A stretch of 64,000 nt of DNA. Source: Isochrysis galbana (lineage: Eukaryota; Haptophyta; Isochrysidales; Isochrysidaceae). Location: NCBI GenBank assembly GCA_018136815.1, contig CM030935.1, positions 1,174,204 to 1,238,203 on the forward strand, read 5' to 3'. Below are positions 17,487 to 27,509 of the stretch, one piece after another. Each line of letters opens with the position of its first letter. Within the stretch, counting starts at the first letter, position 1. A model generated the notes under the pieces. The model worked only from the letters and a program-made list of their open reading frames with translations, ran no database searches and was not told where the DNA came from. Made by a program: the position numbers and the translations under genes.

Positions 17487-19240
17487 TGTGATGGCCCATA
17501 GGGCCTGAGGGCAATGAGGAAGGAGGCATACCGGCGGCAGGCGCGGCGGAGGAGACGACTTCAGAGACGCTGACGGGCTGAAGCCCGTCAGCAGAGGAAG
17601 GCGGGCAGGCGGGCTTGGGCGAGGGCGAGGACGGCGGCGAGAGCGACATGAAACGAGCGGCGAGAGGCGAGGGTGAGTGTGAGGAGGGCTGTGATGGCAG
17701 GGGCTGGCGAGGCGAGGCGAGGCTGTAGGGTATGAGTGTTACGAGAGCGAGAGCGACGAGAGCGAGAGCGACGACGGATGACGACTGACGACAAGACGAC
17801 GGACAGAGACACCCAGGAAAACACCCCGACTCTCGCCCCACGACTTTCTCACATAACTCGACTGAAATCAAACCCAAACACTCCGGCCAGACAACGACGG
17901 ACGACGATCAGAAGGCGATCTGTCGGCGATCCCGTCTGGAAGGGGAATCGCACCATAACGGAAACGAGGGGCAATCCTGCCGCGCAGGATTCCAAGAGAC
18001 CTACCGAATAAGACGAAAGGAGTGCGATGTGCCTCAGGGAGAGATACGAAGAGGTCGCAAATTAAACCTAATTGCCCCCTGAAGCAGATAAAGAAACGCA
18101 GGGGAGATAGCAAATTAAACCTATTTGCGAGGCGCCTGGGAGGAAGAAAGGTAGGGAAACTTCCCTTCTCTTTCGAGAGAAAGAGAGAGGGCGCTCCACA
18201 ACCCACGATCCCATGCATCCAAGCGAAGCTTTTGACCGAGAACGAGAGAAAGCAGAGAATTATAACGATAAATGCCGAACGACGAAGAGAAGCCTAACGA
18301 GTGTCGATTCGCGAATGCGACACCCCCCTGCTAGGATCGAGCGTCCCGCGAGGAAAGAAGAGAACCTAACGGACATCGGAGAGCTCCAAGCAAGCCACGA
18401 GAAAGGCAGAAGAGCAATCCTGAACGAGACCGAATGAGCCAAGAGCGAAGAGCGAATAAATCCGAAGAGCGAATGAAACAATAAATCTGAAGAGCGAATG
18501 AAACAATAAATCCGAATGGAGGGAGAGCCGCGCACCCAACGCCGAACCAAGATGGAAGACGTGATGAGCGACGCACCGAGAAGTTACGAATTACGAACAA
18601 CGAACAATCGAGGACCGATGAGAACGCGGAACGACAAGAATCGAGAATCGAGAGCGAGAAACGAAGAACGCGGAACGACGAGAATCGAGAATCGAAGAAC
18701 GAGAAACGAAGAACGCGGAACGACGAGAATCGAGAATCGAGAATCGAAGAACGAACGACGAGCGACGAACGACGAACTATAAGAATAGTGCGCGACGATC
18801 GAAGAGACAGGAAGTACCACACCCGTCCGGACGATAAGTGTAGAATCGGCGGCCGGCGCTGCAGACCGCAGGACTCAACGCTGCAACCCATCCCCTTCTC
18901 TCTTTTACGAGAGTTTTACCTGGATGTTTGGGCGGTGTGGCGGCACCCAAGTTACAACGCGGCGTCCCCTGTTCTTCGATATATGAGTAGTCGAACAGCC
19001 AACGGCGAAAGGCGGCGAGATATCACGACGGGCTCGGCACGTCACGCGCGAGCTAAACGACGAGGTACGGGGGTCTCCTGACAGAGCGCAGCGAAAGGGG
19101 AGGGAGATCCATCCTCCGTGGTCGAAAGGGGGGGCGAGCCATACCTCTCTTCCCGCGGGGGGAACTAACTATTCGGCGGCCGCGGGGGGGAAATTCGGCG
19201 ACCGCGGGGGGGAACAGGAAAAGAATTCCCGTACGTTCCC
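17487..19240. other. Non-coding purine-rich region with short tandem repeats
   Basis: GAGCGAGAGCGACGA units at 17735-17780; GAAGAGCGAATGAAACAATAA units at 18445-18515; GAGAATCGAAGAACGAGAAA units at 18635-18775 (period about 55 bp). CCGCGGGGGGGAA motifs at 19155-19215 resemble those in the 31755-32795 repeat. No credible gene; open minus frames here are composition artefacts. Confidence 0.6.
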
Positions 19241-19389
19241 GTACCGCGATCAAACGTAAACGACGGCGTTGATAGATATCGGAGGGGCGTGACAGTCGCG
19301 ACTGTCAGAAGAACGCAGAGGGTGTATCGAGGAGAGAGACGAGGGTGCGATCCGATGGCGACAGGCGTGCGAGAGTCTCGGAGCGACAG

Positions 19390-20570
19390 CGAACGAAGGT
19401 AGGATGTGACGCGGATCGATCGAGCGTACCGCCTCGACTTTCTTGGGGTCCATCTCGAGACCACGGCGAGAGACGACGTGCCCGAGGTACTCGCCCTTGA
19501 TAGCGAACAAGATGCACTTGGAGGCCTTGCACGAGAGACCGGCCCAACGGAGACGCTCGAGAACGAGATCGAGACGGTGAAGCATCTGCTCGAATGAGGC
19601 GTCGACGCGTTCCTCTAGCGTGCTGCCTGTACCTGTCGACCAAATTCCGATGTCGTCCAGGTACGGCATGCAAATCTCCCACGCGAGGCCTTGGAGCACC
19701 GCGTCCATGAGACGACACATGTAGGACGGGCCGGATTGGACGCCGAACGGGAGGCATGCAAATCTGGCGGTGGGTACAGAACGCCGTGATGGGTTTGTCC
19801 TCCTCCTTGATAGGCAGACACCAGAAACCGGAGGCGAGATCGAGCAAGCAGAGAAACAAAGAATCTCGAGAGCCTTGGCCTCGAGATAAACGATCGATCG
19901 CTTCGACGGTGAGCGGTAGAGGGCTGTCCGAGATACGAAGCTTCGAGTTCGTGTCCCGATAGTCGACGCAGAAGCGAACGGATCCATCTTTCTTACCGAC
20001 GAGAACAACCCGCGAAGCCCATGGCGAATTGGACTTACGAATGATGCCCGCCGCCTCCATCTCAGCGACGTGCTTGTCGACGATGGCGCGGCCCTCGTCA
20101 CCCATCTTGGACGGAGCGTGTCGGTGGGCTGTAGCGCCGGGGAGGAGAGGCAGCTCGACCTCCATCACGTGCGTGTGCCGAGGGTTCTTCGGGTCGAGGG
20201 CGAACGCGTCGACATGCCGTGCCAGCAGGCAGCGTACGCGCTGCTTCTGGGACGGCGACAATTGCTTGTCGGGGTCAATGGTGATAGCGTCGAGGAGCGC
20301 GCGCTGTGCCTCGGTGAGCGAGGACTCGGGGTCGTCTCCATCACCGGCGGCTGTCGACCGCGCTTCGTGCAACTTGTACTCGATGTGAGCTGACGCCACC
20401 GGCGAGTACGCAGGAAGAGTTACCGGACGTGGCGCCAGGTTCCAGACGGTGACCAACACCTCCCCCTCCGGGGTGGGGGTTTCGACACTGGTGGCGACCA
20501 TCGGAGGAGAATCGAGGCCGTCACGGGGCGGTAGACGGTCGACGAGAATGGCGGAGTCGGGGTAGTTCTC
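19390..20570 (-). pseudogene. Ty3/gypsy reverse transcriptase remnant (frameshifted)
   Basis: Minus strand. The first frame (about 20570-19800) carries SSLTEAQRALLDAI, then VEAEMEAAGIIRKSNSPWAS-type RT entry, KDGSVRFCVDYRDTN and LLDLASGFWCLPIKEEDKPITAF. The reading then shifts near 19790-19830 to a second frame with FACLPFGVQSGPSYMCRLMD, the catalytic YLDDIGIWS and KCILFAIKGEYLGHVVS. This is the order of gypsy RT motifs with the catalytic DD retained. The frame break, missing RNase H and integrase, and an inverted copy of part of the same coding sequence (20630-20790) show it is dead. Confidence 0.85.
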
Positions 20571-20790
20571 GATGACCTCCAAAGGCAGGCGAACGGAGAA
20601 CGTACACGCTGCCTGCTGGCTCGGCATATCGACGCGTTCGCCCTCGACCCGAAGAACCCTCGGCACACGCACGTCATGGAGGTCGAGCTGCCTCTCCTCC
20701 CCGGTGCTACAGCCCACCGGCACGCTCCGTCCAAGATGGGCGACGAGGGCCGTGCCATCGTCGACAAGCACGTCGCCGAGATGGAGGCAG
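20065..20790. repeat. Inverted duplication within gypsy remnant
   Basis: Minus-strand coding at 20065-20225 (DPKNPRHTHVMEVELPLLPG and onward) is present again on the plus strand at about 20630-20790 with few changes, giving a fold-back with a spacer of about 400 bp. Confidence 0.8.
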
Positions 20791-20864
20791 GCCCTATGGG
20801 CCATCCAAATTCGTCAACTGTGCACGACCCCAGTCGCGCTTCAGTGGGTTGAGAGCTCGACGAG

Positions 20865-21062
20865 CGGACGCGCGCGCGCTGCGCATGACGTCGCCGACAC
20901 CACCCAACCCTTCTCGCCGAACGAGGGGTTGCGTGACACCTTTCGATTGCGCACGACCGAGTCGAGCTCGACGAGCCTGCCTGCGCATGACGTCGCCCCG
21001 CCTCAGACGACAACAACCCTTCTCGCCGAACGAGGGGTTGCGCGACACCTATGACCCAGTCG
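20865..21062. repeat. ~95-bp direct repeat (two copies)
   Basis: Two copies of a unit with GCGCATGACGTCGCC and AACCCTTCTCGCCGAACGAG. The latter can form a short stem (AACCC/GGGTT). Confidence 0.7.
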
Positions 21063-21104
21063 CGCCGCGCTTCAGTGGCCAAGCATATTCGAGTCCACAT
21101 CTCC

Positions 21105-21560
21105 GGTGCAGGACCCCCCCCCCCCCAGTCGCGAAGGTTCTATCGCCTTCCACTGCCTTTCAGGTTGTCGACCGCTCCGCGATAGTATGAGGGTCTCCGG
21201 GTCGGTATCCTCCATGGCGCCCCGGAGGTCTACCACCGGCGATAGGTAGTAGAGAATTTACAGCGGATGTGATTGCTCCACGCGCCCTGATATCCATTGT
21301 ATTGTTGTCATTACAGGAAAAAAACCCGTTCGCACGCCACACCCACACACCCCTTTCTTTTTGTGTACTCAGAGGAAAAGGCGGGGGGGAGTTGCTATGC
21401 GCACGCGCCGTGTCCTTGTTTGTGAAAAACAAAACTCACCTCTTGTAGGAAAGACGCGACATGCCGTGGTACCATTGGGTATTCGGCATTGTACCCATGG
21501 GTATCATGATTAGCTTTGTGCTCATCTTTGTAATAATAATACTCATCAGCATCAGAGGAA
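21105..21560. other. Non-coding, C run at 21113-21126
   Basis: A 14-C homopolymer, then AT-richer sequence from 21290 with no supported ORF. Nothing else was recognised. Confidence 0.5.
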
Positions 21561-21722
21561 TTGTTCAGACATTCCTACCGGAAAAAGAAAACAAGCTAAA
21601 ACGGTGATTACCTCACTCGATAAATCGAATGGCGCGCGCGCTGCGCGCCACGTCCTTGCGCCTGTACTAGCACTGAGTGAAAACAAAATATCACCTAGCC
21701 CTCTTTTGACGGAACGCGACTT
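21560..21722. repeat. Right arm of 8.3-kb inverted pair
   Basis: Reverse complement of 13457-13625; ends CTTTTGACGGAACGCGAC followed by TTAA. Confidence 0.8.
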
Positions 21723-22437
21723 AAAGACAGACTCTTCGCGTACCCTGGTACGAACACCCCCGACAGTCTGAAGACGCTATATATTATAGCGTGGAAGTAC
21801 ATACTCAGAGACTTCTATAGAGTTGAATTCGAATCATACGAGTATCACTATATACCAGTACTGGAAGCCACACTAGTGAGGTTTACCACCTTGGTAAGAG
21901 GCCTCGCCTCACCGGGCTCCTACAGGCCCACATGCGCACCCGCAAGGCCGCCCAAGGAAGAAAACCAAAGCTCAAAAAACCGATGGAACACGGCGCCCCA
22001 ACGTTTATTGAAAACGAAAAAGGTAGACTACAGTTGAGCGAGAGCTTCAGCCTCGTGGCGCAGGCGCTCGGCCTGCTGCCGAAAGGCTCGCCTGAGGCGG
22101 CGAAGAACTTCTCTCCAATCGAAGATAAGGACACGGGATGGAAGTCAGCCATCGCATGAGTAAAGATACGACACACGATCACGGCGCAGATCCAAAAAGT
22201 CATTAGGATATGCAAGTCACTCAGCGGCACAGGAGGAAGGCGGGAACGCAGCGCTGAGGACAGGCGCACTCCACCCAACTCGAAACCCCAGCATTACCCG
22301 GGCCCCTAAGTAGAGCACGAGGGGAGTGGCCGCAAGGCGGGGAATGAGGGAGGGGAAGGGGAATGGGCGTGGCTACGAAAGATGTGACCCAGCGCCACGT
22401 GTGGGGCGAGAATATTAAAAGGTTTTTTTTCTCTGCG
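21722..22437 (+). mobile_element. 5'-truncated LINE: C-terminal coding and 3' UTR
   Basis: Translates, with a frame change, to LFAYPGTNTPDSLKTLYIIA-type sequence and WKYILRDFYRVEFESYEY, matching the LINE C-terminus at 45437-48286 (LFMHPRGETPRSLTILYTLAW, DFYRIHYDGIEF). It continues to KAAQGRKPKLKKPMEHGAPT (ORF 21932-22159) and a 3' UTR ending AATATTAAAAGGTTTTTTTT. Confidence 0.78.
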
Positions 22438-22604
22438 GGAATTCGACTAGCAATACTAAAGCGAGAGACCAACCACACTGAGTCGCACAACACCATCTTG
22501 ATTGATTGGGTGTCTCCTTCGCGCAGACTCCGGATGAGATAGCATCCTAAGATCTCCGAGGACGTTCGACTGAGGAGCATGGTGGTCCCACAAAGTCTGC
22601 TTTC

Positions 22605-24800
22605 TCAAAGTTTGACGTCAATTGGACGTTTGTTGGACCTCAAGCTGGCCCGCTTCAACTTCTTCAGATTGGCTTTCATGCTTTCTGACAGAGCATTCGC
22701 ATTGAGCTGGATGGCGGAAAGACTGCGGTTGAGCTTCAAGGCTTGTTCAAAAGAATAACCTCCTTTGTCTGAAATGTTATTGCCACTCAAATTGAGGGTA
22801 GTCAAAGTTGTGTTGTGTTTGAGCATCTCTGCGATAAACGTTGCAGAGACATCCCCAAAGTCTTGGTTGGAGAGGTCTAGACTAGCCACTCCGTTGCTTC
22901 CCCTCAGTTCGGCCACGGGCAATGGCGACAGATCAAATGAGATAGTCCCAAGTGTAGGCGCCTCTTGGGCAAGCATCAGGCCGATCGCAGCAGCTCCTGT
23001 TGTGCTGATCAGGCAGCGGTGCATCACAAGACCATGCAGCTCAGCCTGCAAAGCCCCCTGCACAACATACATGGCCGCTTCATCTCCAATCGGATTTCCC
23101 AACAGGGAAAGGTACTTCAGCGTCGTGTTGGTTTCAATGAGCTTGCCTATCACCACCGCCGCCAATGGGCCAATGCCACTCTGGGCCAGGTCAATCGTGT
23201 CCAGCTGCATTCTTCCCAGCAAAGCGGAAACAGGTATTCGGGCGCTCCAGACGGTAGCATTTGCTTCGTCCTCATCGCGCGTGCGCATGATGAGCGTATG
23301 CAGCGACGGGCGTGCTGCGGCAGCGATTCCCTCGGCGAGGGCCAGTGCGCCGGGCACGCTCAGACGTGAGGCATCAACCTCCAGGGATTCCAGAGCAGAA
23401 TCGCCGCTCAGGATGCGTGCAAACTGAACTGCAACGTCGTCACTGATCTCTGAGGAGCTTACATTTAGTGAAACCACCGGTGAGAACTCACCGAGCCGAA
23501 GCAGCTCCTCGGCGAGCATGAGCACGTCGCCTTCAAGGAGGGTCCTCGAAGTAAAATCTGGTGTTACATTCATGCTGTGCAATCCACACACCGTCCGCAG
23601 CCCCGCGGCAGTCTCGGAGTCTTGATTTGGCGAGAGCAAGTCGACAAGCCGGGCCCGATCTGGGGCTTCGATCATGTTGGACAAGAGGTTGATGGACTGC
23701 AGGCTCTCATTCACCTGCAGGGCCTTGATGAGGTCCGCGATGCCAGACGGATCAAATTCACCTTGGCCGTGCTGGCTGATACCGCAAAGCAGGTTGTCGC
23801 TCAAGTCGATGCTCTCGAGTGTGCGGTTGTTTAGAAGAAGGTGGGCGACGGCGGCTGCGCCTTTCGGCCCAATTAGGCAGCCCTCTAACTCGAGCACACT
23901 CAGTGTCTGATTACCCTCAAGGGCCAGCGCAAGGGCAACGCTACCCTCATCTCTTATTGAGTTGGCCGAAAGCGCCAGCGTAGTGAGCCCATGGTTGGAG
24001 TCACCGCCGAGCGCCATGGCGAGCGCCACAGCTCCTTGTATGCCAATATTGCAACTGATCAATTCCAACTCTTGTAACTGCGAGTTCCGAGAAAGTCCGT
24101 CCGCAAGAATTCGCACCCCATCGTCTCCGATGGGGTTATTTGAAAGTCGCATCTGATTCAGATTGTCAAGGCACATTAGGTACTGTACTGAGACCATGAA
24201 ATCGGCCGATGGCACCTGGGAGTCTGGCGGCAATTCAAAGACCTCAGCCAACACAAGCTGATGGAATGTAGTCATCTCTGTGGCACTTCCTGGGACGTCG
24301 CCGCAGCTCGCGTACTCTGCCACGGTGGCGAGCGCATCCGGTACGAGGATGAGCGCCGATTGAGCGGCTTCAAGCGCGAGCGTCAGCGCCTCGGAGACTT
24401 GCGCAAGATCGTTGAAGTAGCTCGCTGGCTTTGATGTGATGCTCTCGAGCCGCTGCCTCAGCGCTGAGAGCGTAGGCTTCAAGATGTCACTGCGCTCGCG
24501 CAGCATTGCATCCCATGCAGACCAGCTAGGTGCCTCCACCTCTACCTGACGGATCAGCCTGTCGCACGTGTCCTGCACGTGCCGCTTCCAGCTCTCGCCC
24601 GTGTCCCCAACCCGAGCGAGCGAAGAGCTCAAATAAGCGCCACCTGTCAGCTCTCCTGAGGCACGGGCGCCGAGCGGCGAGGTCTGGACTGGTGGGAGGT
24701 AAGGTAGGTTGCGACGAGATGGTGCGAGCATGTGCTCCCCACACGCGCTGCCGACGGAGTTCGAGACGGGTCCCGTGGGAGTCCAGAGGTGGCGGGCCAC
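22605..24800 (-). CDS. Ribonuclease-inhibitor-type leucine-rich repeat protein
   Basis: Single exon, 731 aa. Residues 1-about 200 have no recognised domain but include a helical segment (HVQDTCDRLIRQVEVEAPSW...LRQRLESIT). From about 205 onward come RNI-type LRRs of about 28 residues. Examples are LNQMRLSNNPIGDDGVRILA, LQELELISCNIGIQGAVALA and TLSVLELEGCLIGPKGAAAV, and near the end LTTLNLSGNNISDKGGYSFE. There are about a dozen repeats in two blocks split by a less regular part (about 395-440). RNI-LRR proteins act as protein-binding scaffolds; algal genomes carry many, some ciliary (DRC5-like) and some NLR-like. No NACHT or kinase domain is present. The basic C-terminus ends KRPIDVKL. An LTR-like repeat begins about 98 bp upstream of the ATG, with a C run (sense-strand G run) between them. 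Confidence 0.85.
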   Translation of the reverse strand: MARHLWTPTGPVSNSVGSACGEHMLAPSRRNLPYLPPVQTSPLGARASGELTGGAYLSSSLARVGDTGESWKRHVQDTCDRLIRQVEVEAPSWSAWDAMLRERSDILKPTLSALRQRLESITSKPASYFNDLAQVSEALTLALEAAQSALILVPDALATVAEYASCGDVPGSATEMTTFHQLVLAEVFELPPDSQVPSADFMVSVQYLMCLDNLNQMRLSNNPIGDDGVRILADGLSRNSQLQELELISCNIGIQGAVALAMALGGDSNHGLTTLALSANSIRDEGSVALALALEGNQTLSVLELEGCLIGPKGAAAVAHLLLNNRTLESIDLSDNLLCGISQHGQGEFDPSGIADLIKALQVNESLQSINLLSNMIEAPDRARLVDLLSPNQDSETAAGLRTVCGLHSMNVTPDFTSRTLLEGDVLMLAEELLRLGEFSPVVSLNVSSSEISDDVAVQFARILSGDSALESLEVDASRLSVPGALALAEGIAAAARPSLHTLIMRTRDEDEANATVWSARIPVSALLGRMQLDTIDLAQSGIGPLAAVVIGKLIETNTTLKYLSLLGNPIGDEAAMYVVQGALQAELHGLVMHRCLISTTGAAAIGLMLAQEAPTLGTISFDLSPLPVAELRGSNGVASLDLSNQDFGDVSATFIAEMLKHNTTLTTLNLSGNNISDKGGYSFEQALKLNRSLSAIQLNANALSESMKANLKKLKRASLRSNKRPIDVKL

Positions 24801-24898
24801 AGCGCAAGAGAAGCGTGTGGCGCAGCACCAACCGGCAAGCCCCCCTCCCCCCCCCCCCCCCCCCCACCGTTACTCTCTGTTTTCTACTATATCGAGGC

Positions 24899-25035
24899 TG
24901 TCAGAGTTTTCTTGTTGTCCTAGTTTAATCCTAGAGCTGAGGGACCGTGCCTCATCGGCAACGGAGCGCCTCCCCCGCGATGGGGGTGTGCGCGGTTGGC
25001 GCATGGCTCGTCCGGTGTATGTGGCTAGGGATGCT
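24899..25035 (+). mobile_element. LTR-like repeat, short copy
   Basis: Same start (GTCAGAGTTTTCTTGTTG) as 16858 and 41162; similarity stops at GGCTAGGGATGCT. Confidence 0.65.
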
Positions 25036-25186
25036 AAAAAAATTCTTAATGATCTCGCCGCGCGCGCGACCCTGCACAGCACCTATGCAGCCACGCCCGC
25101 TTCCCTAAGCTCTAATAAGCTCTAAGCTCTAAGCTCCCTTATTTATCCCTATCCCTATCCCGCAAAAATCAAATAAAATGCAAGGA

Positions 25187-25272
25187 CAGACTATTCGCCT
25201 ACCCGAACACACCAACGCCTGATAGCCTAAAAGCGCTATACATCATAGCATGGAGATACATCAAAAAACTAC
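25187..25272 (+). mobile_element. LINE coding micro-fragment
   Basis: Encodes DRLFAYPNTPTPDSLKALYI then IAWRYIKK, matching the C-terminal LINE segment at 21725. Confidence 0.6.
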
Positions 25273-25279
25273 TTTTGTT

Positions 25280-26440
25280 AGTGTTAGTGTGTCGTGTGTC
25301 GCATTCAATCGGCATTCATCCTGCTAGATGATGCGATTTCCAGGCTCTTATTTCCAGGTCCTTATTCGCCGTGCGGCCACACGGTGAAGTTCAGGTACAT
25401 CTAGGTTGGTAGGGTTCGTCCCTAGCGATCTAGAATTCGGGTTCTCGTTTCGTTCCTTCTAGGTTTCCTCCTTTCGGGTAATCTTGACCCAAAGGAGCCA
25501 GGTCGCCTGTTGCTCGCTGCGCGCTTGTCTCAGGCTCTCGGGTTACCTTGTGAAGGCTTATTTAGCTTCTTGCAAGGCTTGTCGTTTCTTGTTGGGTTCC
25601 GGTTCTTTCTTGGGACTTGCTAACTTTCGTTGTTGTCCAGGCCTGTTCTTTGTAGGTTCGGCTTAGCCTGGTTAGGGCGGTTTCGTTCGTTGCCGTTCCA
25701 GCGTTTGGCGTTCGCGTTGGCGTGCGGAAATTTCCTCTCACATTCCCTAGGTCCGCTACCCTTGGCTTGTAGGTCCTTGCTTCTTTCTTCTCGGTCAAGG
25801 TTTTGGCGAGCGAGTCGGTTGCTCTATCCGCTCGAGATTTGAGGTTTAATTTGCCATCTCCCCTTGGAGATCAGTGTAGGTTCGCTTCTTAGGTGAGGGA
25901 ATCTTTCCCCTTGATGCAAGTTACATGCAAGCCCTTGGCCCTTTGGTGTTTCTCCCCCTTGGTTGCTACTCAGGGTTGTTCGTTAGAAGCGTCTAGAAGG
26001 TTCACGCTCAACGGCAAGATCTCCTCTATCGCGAAGATATCTCGTTGCGATCTGTATCCGAAGTGATCGCCGCGGTCGCGCGACATGACGCTCCCCTTCG
26101 GACTCTCCGCCACGTGGGAAGTTACAAGGGAGACACGCTCCGGCCGTCGCTGCGGAGTCTCTCTCTCTCTCGCTCTCTCTTTCCGTCTCTCGCGACGTGT
26201 TTGGGTTATCGGTGATTTGGGGTCTCGGTTGCTTGATTGATAATTTGCTTGGTTTGGGTGAATGATTCCGGTGTGTTCGTGAGTCGGTGTATCCTGTTGT
26301 TCTCAGCATCTTTGTCCGTCGTTGTTCGCTGTGTCGCTGCACTCTAGCAGCCTAGGCTCCCTCCCTGAGGGAAGAGTTCTTTGTAGGTCTAACAATCTCT
26401 TACAATCCAACACTCTAGACTCTAGGTAGGGCCGCTAGGA
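25280..26440. other. Non-coding T-rich region
   Basis: Pyrimidine-rich, with a CT microsatellite at 26159-26190. No supported gene or repeat match within the window. Confidence 0.5.
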
Positions 26441-26569
26441 GCGCCTCGCCGCCCCACAGCCCTTCGTTCCTGTGAGGCCATGGGTGGGTCCGCTCGAGCG
26501 GTCGAGCGGTTGGTAGAGGAGTGTGATGTGCGCCCCAAGACGCACCCATGCAGATCCCCTTCTGTGTGG

Positions 26570-27015
26570 TCATGTGTTGTGGTGTTGGGGGGTTGGGGGG
26601 TCAGTGCCATTGTACGTTCTGCTGTTGGTTTTGGATTTGTGCCCATAAGGGCCACCCGGTCTCGAGTCGCGCTGCCGGGGCAGCGCGGCCGTCCCCAGGG
26701 TGGGAGAGGCCTCTGCCATAAGGCATGCCTGATGGTTGAGTCGTTCTTCTTGAGTGGTGCTGGTCCTCTGTGCTCCACAGCCTATGACCCCCCATGAGGA
26801 GGGCCAGCATGGCTGCTGTGGTTGGTGTGGCCGGTGCCACGGGCCGTGCGGCGCGACCGGGGTCGCGCTCACCTGCTCGGCCTCTGCGGGCGGACGCGGT
26901 CGCTTCGCCAGCGACAGCTCCATGGGTGCTGGGGGGGCGCCCGCGGCGGGGGCCCCGAAGGAGAGGTGGGGAGCGGCGGCGCGCTCCATGGCGACCAACT
27001 ATAAAGTTAGTTGGA
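26570..27015 (-). mobile_element. LINE 5' end with ORF start (truncated copy)
   Basis: ATG at 26989 opens MERAAAPHLSFGAPAAGAP...LAKRPRPPAEAEQV, the same start as 57936 and similar to MERAPPPALAA at 48286. Just upstream (26993-27013, sense CCAACTAACTTTATAGTTGG) is a hairpin. The ORF stops after 139 codons. Confidence 0.65.
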
Positions 27016-27057
27016 GCGAAGGGAGATAAGGGCGATGTCAGTGGAGAGGTACTAGAT

Positions 27058-27108
27058 AACGGGCTCCTAGTAGGTGTTTCGCCCTGAATCTTTAGAATTT
27101 TTTTTATG
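27058..27108 (+). mobile_element. LINE 3' terminus fragment
   Basis: CTAGTAGGTGTTTCGCCCTG..AATCTTTAGAATTTTTTTT matches the LINE 3' ends at 6480 and 15186, with a T8 end. Confidence 0.55.
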
Positions 27109-27509
27109 GCATGCCTCCACCGTGCCAGTCACAGAGGGGATGCACAAAAACTGAACGAACCAACCACCCGACATCGACATCGGTTCGGTAGCGAAACGCA
27201 AAGATGATTGCCATTCTCGCTTGTCGGAAGCCACGCAGTGGGCAAGCAACCCACAACCCATTTGGGAGAGGTCTTATCAAGCCTTTGGCATGCTCTGCCA
27301 ACCTAGGATTGACATCGCAACACACACATCATCACACACGCGAAGAACGTATCAACGGCATGGGGAATACGAAGCGAGACATTCATCCCCGGTAGCAAAG
27401 ATACTCAAGTGACCCACATTGTGGTGTCTGCACCTCATGAATCTTCCTTCGCAAGAACGGAAACGGGCCAACTGGGTTGGACATTGCACGCGAGCCTCAT
27501 CTTCGACCT

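Noticed and set aside
18331-18891. 186-aa S/R/F-rich minus ORF
   Set aside because: Made entirely of GAATCGAGA-type tandem repeats read in antisense; no domain.
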